Source: Dugong dugon (taxonomy: Eukaryota > Chordata > Mammalia > Sirenia > Dugongidae). From it: 64,000 nt of DNA. A program made the position numbers and the translations under genes. The stretch's first letter is position 1. Every line of letters begins with the position of its first letter. The stretch covers positions 21,560,501 to 21,624,500 of the forward strand of contig CM057476.1 of NCBI GenBank assembly GCA_030035585.1, read 5' to 3'. The notes under the pieces were generated by a model. That model was not told where the DNA came from and searched no databases. It was given only the letters and a program-made list of their open reading frames with translations. This document shows positions 1 to 12,224 of the stretch, piece by piece.

Positions 1-1630
1 ACTGAAGAAACAATTCAAGTCTTGAGTTGCAGTGTTGAAGGGGAAAATCAAAGCATCAAAAGAAGGTAGAAGAAATACACAGAGTCACTGTACCTAAAAG
101 AATTGGTTGATGTTCAACCATTTCAGGCAGTAGCATATGATCAAGAACTGAAGGTACTGAAGGAAGAAGTCAAAGCTGCACTGAAGGCATTGGCAAAAAA
201 ACAAGGCTCCAGGAATTGAGATGTTTCAACAAACAGATGCAGCACTGGAGAGGCTCACTCGCCTATGCCAAGAAATTTGGAAGACAGCTACCTGGCCAAA
301 AGACTGGAAGAGATCCATATTTGTGCTTGCCCATTCCAAAGAAAGGTGATGCAACAGAACGTAGAAATTATTGAACAATATAGTTAATATCACACACAAG
401 TAAAATTTTGCTGAAGTTAATTCAAAAGCGATTACAGCAGTACATCGACAGAGAACTGCCAGAAATTCAAGCTGGATTCAGAAGAGGATGTAGAACAAGG
501 AATATTATTGCTGATGTCAGGTGGAAAGCAGAGAATACCAGAAAGATGTTTGCCTGTGTTTTATTGACTATGCAGAGGCATTCGGCTGTGTGGATCATAA
601 CAAATTATGGATAACATTGAGAAGAATGGGAACTCCAGAACACTTAATTGTGCTGATGAGGACCCTGTACATAGACCAAGGGGCAGTTGTTCGAACAGAA
701 CAAGGGGATACTGCATGGTTTAAAGTCAGGAAAAGCGTGTGTCAAGGTTGTATCCTTTCACCATACTTATTCAATCTGTATGCTGAGGAAATAATCCGAG
801 AAGCTGAACCAGACGAAGAATGGGGCATCAAGATTGGAGGAAGATTCATTAACAACCTGTGATATGCAGATGACACAGCCTTCCTTGCTGAAAGCAAAGA
901 GGACTTGAAGCACATAATTACTGATAAAGATCAAAGACTATAGCCTTCAGTATGGATTACACCTTAACAAACAGAAAACAAAAATCCCCACAACTGGACC
1001 AATAAGCAACATCATGATAAACAAAGAAAAGATTGAAATTGTCAAGGATTTCATTTTACTTGGATCCACAGTCAGCACCCATGGAAGCAGCAGTCAAGAA
1101 ACCAACATATTGCATTGGGCAAATCTGCTGCAAAAGACCTCTTTAAAGTGTTGAAAAGCAAAGATGTCACTTTATGGACTAAGGTGCACCTGACCCAAGC
1201 CATCGTATGCATGTGAAAGCTGGGCAATGAATGAAGAAGATAAAAAAAATTGATGTCTTTAATTATGGTGTTGGCAAAGAATATTGAGTATACCATGGGC
1301 TGCCAGAACGAACAAATATATCCTGGAAGATGTACAGTCAGAACGTTCCTTAGGAGCTAGGATGGCAAGACTTCATCTCAGGTACTTTGGACATGTTATC
1401 AGGAGGGATCAGTCTCTGGGAAGGACATCATGCTTGGTAAAGTAGAAGGTCAGTAAAAAAGAGAAAGACCTTCAACAAGATGGATTGACAACAGTGGGCT
1501 CAAGCATAGCAATGGTTGTGAAGATGGCGCAGAACCGGGCAGTGTTTTGTTCTGTTGTACATAGCGTCATTATGAGTCGGAACTGATTTGACGGCTCCTA
1601 ACAACAACAACAGCAACAACAATAACAAAT
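1..1630 (+). mobile_element. RTE (BovB-clade) LINE, 5' end outside window
   Basis: Non-LTR retrotransposon copy in plus orientation that begins before base 1 and ends in a degenerate (AAC)n tail at about 1602-1627. The 3' part reads 'cattatgagtcggaactg' followed by 'ctaacaacaacaacag', the same 3' end seen in the other RTE copies here (36.85-37.5 kb reversed, 45.0-45.9 kb) and in several SINEs. The body encodes a decayed reverse transcriptase (separate entry). The assignment to the RTE/BovB clade rests on the RT motifs and tail; it is the expected partner LINE of afrotherian SINEs. Confidence 0.85.
70..1560 (+). pseudogene. RTE reverse transcriptase remnant, frameshifted
   Basis: Decayed RT domain of the RTE LINE, which would copy element RNA into DNA at the nicked target. 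Two overlapping open stretches (408-614 and 521-862) in different frames carry consecutive RT segments. The first holds the finger region ending in an AGFRRG block. The second holds motif A written FIDYAEAF and motif B written GCILSPYLFNLYAE. A frameshift lies between about 520 and 545. A TGA codon at about 859-861 sits directly before the catalytic YADD (about 862-876). Downstream, only short pieces resemble the C-terminal region that is intact at 36864-37526. It cannot make a working enzyme. Confidence 0.8.
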
Positions 1631-1645
1631 ACTTTCTGTAGTAGG

Positions 1646-2165
1646 TTGTTTGCAAAAATGACTTCAATTATTTGCGTCCCTGTATGCAAGCCCCTTTGTA
1701 ATGTGACTTGAAACTCCTCCCATCAGAAGGTGGAGTCTATTTCCTCACCCCTTGAATCTAGGCTCAGGCATGTGGCTTGTTTTGGCCACGAGACTGCAGT
1801 AGAGGTGACACTATGTCTGGGCCTTAAGAGGCTTTAAGAGGCCTAGTAGCTTCCAGTCTTTCTTGCTACCCTCCCTGTTGCCATGTGAACAAACCTGGGT
1901 TATCCTGCTGGAGGATGAGAGACCACTGGAATGAGGAGGAGTTGGCCTAGCTGAGGTCATCCTAATCAGTCTCCAGTTGCTCCGACAGCCAACCACAGAT
2001 AAATGAGTAAGCCCTGCTGAGACCAGAAGAACTTTCTAGCTGAGCCCAGCCCAGCCAAATTTTCAATCCATGAAATCATGAGCTAAATAAATCGTTGCTT
2101 TTCAAGGTGCTAAGGTTTGGGGTAGTTTGTTATGCAGCATTTTTGTGGCACCTAATTACTGATAC
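1646..2165 (+). mobile_element. Ancient LTR-like element
   Basis: The stretch has the make-up of an old mammalian LTR: a 'ggtggagtctatttcctcac' block, an AATAAA-type polyadenylation signal ('gctaaataaatcgttg', about 2085) and the ending 'tttgttatgcagca ... attactgataca'. A second element with the same plan is at 17.46-17.87 kb. No target duplication could be identified. I do not assign the family. Confidence 0.5.
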
Positions 2166-2169
2166 ACAA

Positions 2170-2735
2170 TTTAGTCATTATAACTAATGCTAGCTGCTGT
2201 AACAAAACAAAAATCTCAGTGACTTAAACCAATCAGAGTTTGTTTCTCACTTGTGCAAGGTCTGATGTAGGTGGCCGTCTCCCAGGCAGCTGTTTTCCAA
2301 GTGGTGACTCCCCCAGGTCCTCCCTGGAATCCACTTCTAAATCCTCTGGATGTGGAAAAGAAGCCAGAAAGGCAGAGGAGGCTCACCCAACCTTAACTTC
2401 CTTGGCCCAGGATGACATGTCTAATTTCATTGGTCAGAATGTAGTCACTTGACTTCACTAACTGCAGAGGTGGATGAGAAATGTGCCCTTCCTGTGTGCC
2501 CAGGAAGGAGGAAAAGGTCAGAGAACACAAAACATCGGCTCTGCCACATTCCTTCCCTTGCAGGGCTATTGTGGGGGTCAAGTGAAAAATTTAACATCTG
2601 TAAAGAACCAATTTCAGCACCTGGCACATGGTGGATTAAATAAGGGGATAGATGAAGAATATGAGGCTCAGAGAGGTTGAGGAACTTGCCCCAGATCACA
2701 CAGCAAGATAATTAAGTAGCTGTTTGTGGTGGTGA
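2170..2735. other. Non-coding, possible ancient repeat
   Basis: The start ('gctgctgtaacaaaacaaaaatctcagtgacttaa' read in pieces) looks like an old interspersed repeat also common in other mammals. Short frames on both strands lack recognisable domains. I see no exon structure. Confidence 0.4.
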
Positions 2736-2955
2736 AAGACTCAACAGATCTAGGTGCAAATCCTAACTCTATCACTTTTTTGGTGTGTGACAATGGGCAA
2801 GTTACTCAACCCCTCTGAGCCCCAGTTTCCTCATCCATAAAATAGGGAGAGGAATACTTTCAACCTCGTAGGGCTGGGTGAGCATTCAGTGAGCTTGTGT
2901 GTGTCAAGAGCTTAGCTCAGATCCTGGTGTGTGGGACCTGCTTAATAAATGTGAA
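2735..2955 (+). mobile_element. MIR SINE, near complete
   Basis: Ancient tRNA-derived SINE. The central core 'ctctgagccccagtttcctc' and the 3' segment ending 'cttaataaatgtgaacg' are both present in order, so most of the element survives. Confidence 0.8.
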
Positions 2956-3130
2956 CGACTTGGATGAAGGTGATGTTATTTCTGATCTTATCTTGCCAGA
3001 GTCAACAAATTTGGCCAAAGTGCTTTCTAATGTTTTGGGCAAATGTTGTCTCTGCTCCCTGCCTCTTGTTATGGGAATTACTTTATTTTCTTGGTTCATA
3101 AAAGGAAATGTTTGCCACAATCTGATGTTA

Positions 3131-3285
3131 AAAAAACAACAACAATGACAACAACAACTGTTGCCATTGAGCTGATTCTTACTCATGGCAACCTCATGTG
3201 TGTCAGAGTAGAACTGCACTCCATAGAATTTCAATGGTTGATTTTTCAGAAGCAGATTGCCAGGCCTTTCTTCTGAGTTAGATAT
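3131..3285 (-). mobile_element. AfroSINE fragment
   Basis: Reversed SINE. On the plus strand it begins with the (AAC)-rich tail, followed by 'ctgattcttactcatggcaa' and 'agcagattgccaggcctttc', which recur in the copies at 6.2, 21.9 and 42.6 kb. The 5' (tRNA-like) part is missing. Confidence 0.75.
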
Positions 3286-3289
3286 TAGT

Positions 3290-6160
3290 CACTCAAGAAA
3301 TCTTTGTAAGCACTGACAGAGGTCTGAAAAGCCTGCATTATTGCCTTCTTTAGACTAAGGCTTGGCTCTATAAAATGCGTCCCCTTTCCACCTCACCTCA
3401 GGAGTGTCCCACCACTGGGAAAGGGGCAGGGCAAGAGAGGCTGGAGCTAATGGGCTCCAGCTGGGGAAAGGCCAAGGCCAGAGCAGACCCTGCTGGGTGT
3501 GTGGTCTGGGCATTCTGAAAATTTTCCAACCTCGTAGAAGGGAAGGTCCAAGATAAGTGAGAGGTGGCTTTACTTCCCCTTCCCCTGTTTAACACATCTC
3601 TGAGACTCTCATCACAGTCAGACAAACAGAGGTTCATGAGCCTATGGAGCTCACAGTTTGGAAAGGGAGACAGACTCAGCAAGCCAACCCCCATATAAAG
3701 TTATCATTGCAGATTGTGGAGATATCTGTAAAGGAGGAGCCACATGGTGCTATCGAGCAGGTAACTGGGGGTCTACTTTAAATTATTTTTTTGTTTTGTT
3801 TTGAATAGGTAATCCTTGGAGGTGAGAGTGTTTCTGAAAAGGAGATAATTAAGCTTAGGTCTAGAGGATAAGAAGAAATTTGATAAAAAAAAGAACTGAG
3901 TTGGTCTTGGGGTAGGAGGTGGTGTTCCAGGCAGGGGGAACAGGCTGTGCAAATGTGTTGAGGCAGGAACAACCTCCAGGAACTAACAGAGGACAGTGTG
4001 ACTGGAGGTTGAAGGACAAGGGTGGAGCAAGGTGCGGATAAGAAGGGAGAGCAGGGGCCAGACTAAGGGGTCCCTGTGGGCAGGACAGGCTACGTAATTT
4101 GTGGGTATGGGTGCAAAATGAAAACACTGGACCCTTTGTTCAGAAATTATTAAGAATTTCAAGACAGCGAGAGTGGAGCATTAAAGCAAGCATTGGAGCC
4201 CTTCTAAGTACAGGGCAACTGCACAGGCCTCACATCCATGAAGCTGGCCCTGCTCATAGACTATAGCAAGAAGGAAGGACTTCACTGTGAGGGATGCAGG
4301 GAGCCATGGGAAGTTTTTGAGCTAGGGAGGATAAGATCTGATTTGCATAAGCCTTAGTTCGTGTCCTAACTACACACACCTTTTCTCTCTGTACACAAAG
4401 ACATATATTTTATAAAATATTTTACTCAGCTTGTCACTCTCCTGCTCAAGAACCTGCAGTGGCTTCTACTCCCTATCAGATCCAGCTCATACTCCCTACC
4501 CGACACTCAAAGCTCTTGAAACTCTGTCCTCACTCGATTTAGTTAACCTAATGTCAACAGAGGCCATGTGCTGAATCCCAGAGAGATGATGAACCAACCC
4601 AACGACCCACAGCAATTACAGCAGGGCAAGCCAGGACTGGAACCCAGGTTTCCAGAGGGTGGTCCACTCTAGCCTGGAGAAGGAGGGCGCAATCCCACAG
4701 TATGTTTTGTATCCCTTAACCTAGCACAGAACAGGGCATACAGGAGGTGCTCACTATGTGCCTGTGACAGCAAGTTCCTCCTGGGGCACATATCTGCCAG
4801 AGCAGGAGTGTCCCAGAGTCCTGGACATAGTTAGCATCCTGACTCCTCCCCTCTTTCATCCCTACCCCCAGGCATTCACCAAGCCCCACAGCACACTGCA
4901 GGCCTGGTCCTGTCTACAGACATGTTGGGTTTGGTCTACACAGTGTTTTAATGTTTTTTGAATTCATCCCTAAGATTTACAATTTAGGATATTTCAAATG
5001 GCAATCTGTGTTTCTATTTTTCTGCAAAATCTCAAGCCTGGGTCTGGACTCCCCCCAGACTCAGGCTGTCTTGGGGGCTCCACTGCATCCCTTTCTCATT
5101 ACCTCTCTGGTCCCCAGTTGGGGGTGGTGGGTGTTGTGTTCTAACCAGGGCTGCAAACTGGTTCTAAATGCTTCAGTCATGGCAGACAGAAACAAAGCAG
5201 GGCTTCCAACTGGTTGGAAGAGATTTAATCATGGCCAGAGGAAACAAGGGCAGCGTAAGTGTTGCATAGCAACCAAATCTCTTGTGAGTAGGCTTTTTAA
5301 AGTAGGAAAACAAACAGGTGACTGGTTCAAAGATGGTGACTGACCAATCTGCTATGAATGTGTGTTGCTCAACACATGTTTGTGGAACTAATGAATCATG
5401 AGATTCACAAAGATCTTTCCCTGGAGGATGCATGAGATCCATGTGGGCCGTGTGAGTGGGAGTTTATAGTGGGTCAGCCGGTTTGCAATTAGGCAGCAAT
5501 TAGTTACCCACTAATTGAAGTACAAGATGGCTGAGGGGCTGGGAGGAGAACAAGAGATTGAATCTCGGAAAGGACCCTCAGGTCTCCTTCTGGAAATATT
5601 GAGAGAGGATACATGAGCAATCCCAGGGTAATGTTTGAAAACCTCTTCTGTGCCCATTGAAAGAGATTTAAATGTTCAGAAGCCCCCCAAAAGGGACTTG
5701 GTCCCTTAAGAAGCAGGTGGGTCTAACCAGGCTTCAGTGGCTGTGGCTGTAAGTGGGGGATTAAGGAGGAGTCACCTTTTCCTACTTTTGGGTGCCCATG
5801 GGTATTAGGAAAGGTCCCTTTGCAAATATCAGAAACTTCTCTGGATTACCTTAAGCTAAAAGGGAACTTTACTGGAAGGCCATTGGAAATGGTATCAAGA
5901 TTATGAAAATATCGGAGTAGAAAGCTGGGGTCCTCAAGCTCATTGTTTTTTTTTCCACTCAAAATTATTTTCTGGTTTCAGACCTCCTTCTGATAAACTT
6001 GTTGGTTATAGTCTTGCATTGGATATGTGGTTTGCAGACAAACAGCATTGGCATCTCCTGGGAGATGGTTGGAAATGAAGAGTTTCAGGCCTCACCCCAG
6101 ACCTACCAAGTCAGGATCTGTATTTTATCAAGATTCCCAGGGGACTCATGTGTACATTAT
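3290..6160. other. Non-coding stretch with ancient repeat traces
   Basis: No coding feature is convincing. About 3890-4340 carries the 'ggctgtgcaaatgtgttgaggcaggaa' type of old repeat (read in pieces; a similar block is at 20.33-20.48 kb). About 4420-4530 resembles another old element ('cctgctcaagaacctgcagt'). About 5995-6160 resembles a hAT-Charlie type non-autonomous fragment ('cagcattggcatctcctggg'). The remainder, including 4.6-5.9 kb, appears unique. Open frames such as 4951-5343 lack domain features. Confidence 0.4.
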
Positions 6161-6167
6161 AGGTTGG

Positions 6168-6380
6168 GTTGTTGTTAGTTGCCATCGAGTTTATTTCTGA
6201 CTCATAGCAACCCTCTTTGTGTAGAGTAGAACTGTTCCACAAAAATTTCAAGGCTATGACCTTTTGGAAGCAGATCACCAGGCCTGTCTTCCAAGGTGCC
6301 TCTGGGTAGGTTCAAACTGCCAACCTTTCAGCTAGTAGTCAAGCCCCTAACTGTCTGTGTCACCCACGGACTCTTACAGG
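6168..6380 (-). mobile_element. AfroSINE, complete length
   Basis: Reversed copy: 'ttgttgttagttgccatcga' at the tail side, 'ctgactcatagcaaccc', then the tRNA-like head side 'caaactgccaacctttcagc' to 'cacccacggactc'. The order of blocks matches the other reversed AfroSINEs. Confidence 0.85.
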
Positions 6381-6700
6381 TTGGGTTAGTGGATTTCAAG
6401 TTTTGTGGCCACAAAATGGACTGGGCAGGGGAGTCTGTTAAACCTGAAGTTTCCTAGGCTTTCCAGAAGAGCTGCTGCCTTGGAGGACTCCAGGGGGTGG
6501 GTCTTTCCCAGGACTGGAAAGGTGAGGGCAATAAAATTTGCTAGTAGTCCCTTGCTGCCGCCATGAATTTCTGCTCAGGTGCTAGCTGGGTGGGAGTCTA
6601 ACCTACAGATGGGCCTGAGAAACCCAGACCTGCAAGCAACTTGTGAAGCAGGAAAATGGTCAGGACCCTAGGGGGAACGCCCTGTATGCTGCTGAGTTTC
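6380..6700. other. Non-coding, nothing recognised
   Basis: Apparently unique sequence between two SINEs; no frame, repeat or site I can support. Confidence 0.4.
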
Positions 6701-6702
6701 TA

Positions 6703-7055
6703 CTTGTTGCTAGTTGCCATTAAACTGGCTCTGACTCATGTTGACCCCAACTCATGTTGACCCCATGTATAACAGAATGAAACGTTGCCTGGCCCCACAC
6801 CATCTTCATGATCTTCATATGTCTGAGTCCAGTCAGACAGTATTCTATTCTGATTCATAGAGTTTTCATTGGCTAATTTTCAGAAGTAGATCACCAGGCC
6901 ATTCTTCTTTGTCTTAGCCTGGAACCTCTGCTGAAACCTGTCCACCATGGGTCACCCTGTGGGTATTTGAAATACCAGTGGCATAGCTTCCAGTAGCATA
7001 GCAACACACAAGCTACCACAGTGACAAACTGACAGAAAGGTGGTGGGGTTCTCTA
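6703..7055 (-). mobile_element. Composite RTE-tailed SINE, reversed
   Basis: Block order matches the copies at 61245-61635 (reversed) and 63374-63800 (forward): the RTE-like 3' end ('gttgctagttgccattaaac'), then 'aagtagatcaccaggccatt', 'aacctgtccaccatgggtca', 'ggcatagcttccag' and 'caacacacaagctaccacag'. A small local duplication, 'ctcatgttgacccc', occurs twice at about 6737-6765. The tRNA-like head is not recognisable in this copy. Confidence 0.75.
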
Positions 7056-7059
7056 CTTA

Positions 7060-8950
7060 AGGGGCTCTATTTTACGGGGCTCATTTGTCTGACTGAAGGT
7101 AGGCAGAGGGTGGCCTTGCCCTCCTGGCTGATGTCAGAGCTGGAACCTGTGACCTGCCTCTTCTACTCCATGAAAGCATTTCCTAAAAAAGCTGCCCACA
7201 GACCACAGAATGGGAACAGCTGATATTTCCTTGGCCCTGTAGAAGTTCCAAAGTTCCTTCACTCTGTATCCAATTTGATCTTCCTAACAATCTTGAACAA
7301 AGAACCAAAAAGAAGTAGCAGAATGTGGAAGTCTCCTGCCTCTAAAACAGTTGAATTCAACCCCAGGAGTGACTGTACAGCTGAATTTTGTGGGAGTTGC
7401 TTCTTATCTTGTACCTCCCTCTTGGTTCTTTAAACTCCTGTTCTCAAATTAAAACTGCTGTTGAATTAGGAAGTGGGGTTATGGGTGAGCTCATCCTTTC
7501 CTTTCCTTTCATGATGTTGTAAAGTTGTTAAAGTGTGCCCATGTTAGATCTCTCAGTAAGACACAGTATTCATCAGGGCTTGTTTAATACTCTATGAGGC
7601 TCAAGAGTTTCCTTTTTAAGGCAAAAACATCATTGGAAGAAGGTAGGTCCCATTTCTTCCACTTACTTCTGTCATGGGAGGAAGGGCCTCCTGCCCTCCA
7701 CCCACGGGTCCCAGGCGTCACTTGGCTCCTTGAGGCAGGTCTCAAAATCGCAGACAGGATCCAGAAGGAAATTGTCAGTCTCTACAGGGCTTGCCTTGTT
7801 TCTCCAACACTTATTAAACAACATTACAGGTAAGACTTGGCAAGTAGAAAGAGGGAGTCAGACCAGTGAGGACAGACAGAAGCTGGCAGTCATGGACAAA
7901 GGCAGGAAGGAAACCATGAATGGGTGGAGGTGAGGACAGAGCTGAGCACCTCGGAAGGAGAATTAACAATCCCAGTTAACAATTTACAGAACACTTTCAC
8001 GAGCACAGTCCCCCTTTATCCTCAGCAACCTTGAGTGGTAAGATATAATTATACTCATTTTACAGATAAGAATCCTAAGGCCCAGTGCGGACATGGAGCT
8101 ATACATAGCCAAGACCCCTACTCTTTCTGCTGTACCACACAGGGCTTGGCACACATAGTGTGTGCACAGTTGACATTTGTTGAATAAAAGTAGAAGATGT
8201 GCACTTGATAGCACTTTAAAAAAGAACTGTAAATGATGAGAAACAGGATATTTGCATAATCTCCAATACCTCCCCTCAAGATACTAATTAAAAAGGAGCC
8301 CTTTACAGTGGAGAAACCTGGCTGACACCACCTTAAACAAGTGATCGATGTTGACATCATCAGTAATAAATCATATCCACAGAATGCAGCCCCTGATATG
8401 ATGCACTAAGAAGGGCATCACTTCTATGGTATTCTTGCCAAAAATGCATAACCTCAATCTAGTCATGAGAAAATGTCAGGCAAACCCAAATTGAGGGACT
8501 TTCTATAAAATATCTGACCAGTACTTCTCATGTTAAGGTCATGAGAGAAAACAGAGACTGAGGAGCTGTCATAGATTGGAGCAGATAAGACATTACAACA
8601 AAATGCGATGTGGGATCCTGATTAGATCCAAAGGAAAACTGGCAAAAATCAACTAATGTCCATAGGTTAGTTAACAGTATTGTTTCAGTGTTAATTTCCT
8701 CATTCTGATAATTGTACTAAGGTTACATAAGATGTCAACATTAAGGGAAGCTTGGTGAAGGGTACAGGATAACTTTCTGAATGATTTTTGCAATTTATCT
8801 GTAATTCTAAAATTATTTCAAAATATAAAGTGTTTAAAAACTATAAAATAAATTTTATGGTTTGTGAATTATATAAACTTTTTAAAAAACTAAAAAAATC
8901 TTCACAAAAGAAAGGATTAATATATAGATCCTTTAGATGATGCCTTCTTC
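7060..8950. other. Non-coding; MIR trace and an unassigned old repeat
   Basis: About 7950-8190 has reversed MIR features ('actcattttacagataaga'). About 8560-8840 is an unassigned ancient repeat ('gtgggatcctgattagatcc' through 'ctaaaattatttcaaaatat'), with a related copy at about 40.67-41.04 kb. Other stretches look unique. Frames up to 80 codons show no recognisable protein. Confidence 0.4.
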
Positions 8951-8959
8951 TCTACCAGT

Positions 8960-9180
8960 GCTCATCTTCCTCTGCTAATTTGAGATAGCATTTGGCATCT
9001 CTGTATGTTCCTGATTATTCTGGGCTTCAAGGCCCAGTTCAAATGCCACCTCTTCCAAGTTCTACTTGATCTCCACAGCTAGAAGTTGTGTCTTCCTCCC
9101 CTGAACTCCCATGACATTTTATCTGCTCCTCTATTAGGGCATTTATCATTTCCATAGTGGATATCTATGATATTGTCAAC
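8960..9180 (+). mobile_element. L2-like LINE fragment
   Basis: 'caaggcccagttcaaatgcc' followed by 'acctcttccaagttctactt' is the 3' region typical of L2. The related copy at 21.6 kb has the same order of blocks. Confidence 0.6.
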
Positions 9181-9489
9181 CCAGACCCCTTGACCAGCCC
9201 TGTACCTTCCTCCTCCGACTCCAGCCATAGAGTTCTCACACTAGCTACCATGTTATTACAGACCCCACCGCTAGCCACAGTTGAGTGATCCAGGGGTAGA
9301 CATCTGACCTAGTTGGGCCAATCAGACACCTTCCCTGATATTTTTCACATGGGAACTGAGAAGTTAACTGATCTGTCTCTGGTGGCTGGAGCCATGAGAT
9401 ATGAAATGTGGAAGCTGTTATCTGCTGTGTTCTCTGCCACACAGGGAACTCTGTCTGAAGCTTGCCAAGAAGACAGATAATGCACAAGA

Positions 9490-9540
9490 AAAGTACACAC
9501 ACACACACACACAGAGATAGAGAGACAGAGAGACAGAGAC
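9490..9540. repeat. (CA)n followed by (GAGACA)n
   Basis: An (AC) run at about 9493-9514 passes directly into GA-rich repeats with 'gagacagagagacagagac'. The surrounding 9.18-9.83 kb is otherwise non-coding with nothing firm. Confidence 0.85.
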
Positions 9541-9839
9541 CTGATTCCATTTGTTCTTAGTTTTCTTTCTTTGCCTGGAGTGGTTGGTTGTTTGAACCTT
9601 TTGACCACTACCTAACTCCCAGAATCCAATAAACCTTCCAATAATCTTTTTTCTTTATTAAGGTAGACAGAACAGTTTTATGTGGCTCTCAGCCCAAAGA
9701 CTCTCCATGAATATAGCTACTCACTTTGAGTTATTTGCATAAATGCTTTCTCTTTCCCATTTATCTGGGAGTTGTCAAACACCCATACAGTTCTCACTTG
9801 TCAACAACTAGTGAGAAAAATAGGACAATGTGATGAGTT

Positions 9840-10780
9840 GCTTACAAAGGGAAAATTTTGTCTTTTTCTTCTTCTGGTTTTGTCATTATGCATATATTAC
9901 TTCTTTTGTAATTGTTCCGCAGTTCTTGGATATTCTGTTCCATTTTTTCATTTTTTTTTCTCTTTGCTTCTCAGTTTGGGAAGTTTCTGTTGATATCTTC
10001 AAGCATATAGATTCTTTCCTTGGCTGTGTCTAGTCTACTGATGAGTCCATCAAAGGCATTCTTCGTTTCTGTTACAGTGTTTTTGATTTCTAGCATTTCT
10101 TTTTGATTCTTTTTAGAGTTCCCATTTCTCTGCTTACATTACTCATCTGTTCTTGCATGTTGTCCACTTTTCCTATTACAGCACTTAGCATATTGACTAT
10201 AATTATTTTACATTCCTGGTCTGATAATTCTGAAATCTCTGCCGTATTTGAGTCTGGTTCTGAAGCTTGTTTTGTCTCTTTAGGCTGTGCTTTTCGCCTT
10301 CTAGCAGGTCTTGTAATTTTTTGTTGAAAGTCAGACATAATATATAAGATAAAAGGAACTGAGGTAAATAGCCCTTTAGTGTGAGGTTTATCTGACTAGG
10401 AGTTAGGCTGTGTTTACTATTTTCTGCAACTGTAGGTGTCAGCGGCTAAACTTTCCTCAAGTGTCCTTGTTTTCATCTTCCCTGTTGTCTTTGGGTTTAA
10501 TTGTTGTTGTTGTTGTGTGCCGTCTAGAGACTCCTTAGATAGGGTCTGAGACTTGCAATTCTTTTTGCTGTAATCCCCAAAATTGACTCCAGTGGTGGGC
10601 TTCTGCTCCTGGTACGCTGTGATTCTCTGTATTTGCCTGTGTGACCTCTCCAACTTTTGAGGTGGCAGCTTGCCCTGTGACCTCAATTCTCTGATGGATC
10701 TAAGAATAGTTGTTGATTTTCAGTTTTTCCAGCTTTTTTCTTATTGTAAGGATGAGAATGATGACTTTGAAGCTCTTTAC
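9840..10780 (-). mobile_element. Old L1, ORF1 region fragment
   Basis: T-rich on the plus strand, as expected for a minus-strand L1. It includes the ORF1 start described separately; the part above 10340 would be the leader upstream of ORF1. It is clearly older than L1-A and L1-B, because its ORF1 start differs from theirs. Confidence 0.65.
10090..10338 (-). pseudogene. L1 ORF1p N-terminus remnant
   Basis: An 82-codon minus-strand frame beginning MSDFQQKITRPARRRKAQ and continuing into an acidic stretch with ELSDQECK, then MLSAVIGKVDNMQEQMSNV. The acidic motif followed by a DNMQEQM heptad pattern is typical of the N-terminal part of ORF1 proteins of old mammalian L1s, where a coiled coil trimerises the RNA-binding chaperone. 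The frame ends in a lysine-rich stretch before the RNA-binding domains, so only the amino-terminal part survives. The first methionine was taken because the frame opens at the position expected for the ORF1 start. Confidence 0.65.
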
Positions 10781-10784
10781 ATGT

Positions 10785-11395
10785 TGGACTAGAAATCAGA
10801 AGTCCTAAAGGTAAATTTTTAAATTGTTAAATTCTAAGATTAGTCCTTTTTATTAATTTTTTTGAGATGATGGTGATAGTAGAAAGTAACTGGCTTTATT
10901 TTTCCTTTTCTTTAATAGTCATTGAAAAATAACAAAATATTGGCATCCATGTACTCCATTTTGGGGGAAATTTTACTTTCCAGACTTTGGAAAAGTGCTG
11001 GCCAGGTTTGATTCCCCTGGAGCAAGGCCCTCACCTGGCTCCCGGCACGCTACCTGATACGTGGTGGGGCAGGAGGTGCCTCCAAAATGAGTGAGATAGC
11101 TAATGGGTTTAGAGAGCTCTTCTGGTCTCCTGCCTGTCATGCAGAGAGATCTGATTTAGAAATGTTACAGCTTGTTCATTCATCTGATTCTTTTATGGTT
11201 TTCAAAAAAGCCTAATTTATTATTTGAGAAATGCCCCACTAATTAGCAGTCCTGTCTGACCTTTCCTCTCAAGTGGACCTCAGATTAATTTTCTCTTTTA
11301 TCCTCTTCATCTCTGTAGGGGTGGTTTGGGTGGGAGGAGAGGTAGAGACTCTGCTCTCAGAAAGCTATGGGTCAGCTTGCTATGGTGGAGAGAGA
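10785..11395. other. Non-coding, nothing firm
   Basis: AT-rich at first (10.79-10.95 kb), then apparently unique, moderately GC-rich sequence (11.0-11.1 kb). No coding signature. Confidence 0.4.
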
Positions 11396-11590
11396 GCACT
11401 GGAATGGGAGTCAGACAGTACTGCAGTCCACTTTTGGCTCTCCATCTGGCTGGTTGCAAGGTCTCAGGAAACTTGCTTCACTTCTCTGAGCCTCAGTCTC
11501 CCCACCTGTAAAATGGGGATGATATATGGCCAACTCCCTGCATAGAGCCGTTGCGAGGGGCTGAATAAGGCTGTGGCAGCATTTTGGAAA
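11395..11590 (+). mobile_element. MIR SINE
   Basis: Core 'tctgagcctcagtctcccca' followed by 'cctgtaaaatggggatgata' is a clear MIR centre; a second short MIR core piece lies at 11740-11800. Confidence 0.8.
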
Positions 11591-11949
11591 CTGAAAGGAG
11601 GGGATAGGTGCCAGCTGTTGTTTTATAGGAACTATTAGGAAGCCTTTGAGGGGGAAACTATTAAGTAACATAAATGGGAGGTAGGGAATGTAGGAAAGTG
11701 TAGGGAAGTTGCTAAGCACTTCTTAGCTCTTCCTAGCTCTGTCTCTTACTTGCATGTGACCTCATCTCTCTGTGCCTCGGTTTCCTCATTTGGAAATTCA
11801 GGTCACACAGTCAGAAAGTAACTCCTCCTTCTTCCTCACACTGGGCGCTGAAGGAATTGGAGTTAGGGATTGTTGCAGCATGGATGAGAAACATCGGTCT
11901 CACATGTTCTGTTTCATGGGGCTAATAATGATACTTCTCTATTGTGATG

Positions 11950-12128
11950 ATAGGTCCCAGGTGGTACAAACAGTTTACACTCAGTTGCTAACCAAAAGAT
12001 TGGAGGTTTGGACCCCAGCACCTGTGAGGATTACAGCCAAGAAAACCCTATGGAGCTCAGTTTTACTCTGTAACACATGGGGTCACCATGAGTTGGAATC
12101 AACATGATGGCAACGGATTTGGTTTTGA
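11950..12128 (+). mobile_element. AfroSINE
   Basis: Forward copy: 'ggtcccaggtggtacaaaca' head, 'gctaaccaaaagattggagg', 'aaccctatggagctcagttt', 'caccatgagttggaatcaac' and the end 'ggcaacggatttggtttt'. Confidence 0.85.
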
Positions 12129-12224
12129 TTTTTACTGTGTTGAGAATCAAGCAAGATAATGCAGGTAGAGAACTTAGCATAGGCTGGCATGTAGTCAGCT
12201 CAATAATGATGCTTGTCCTCACTG

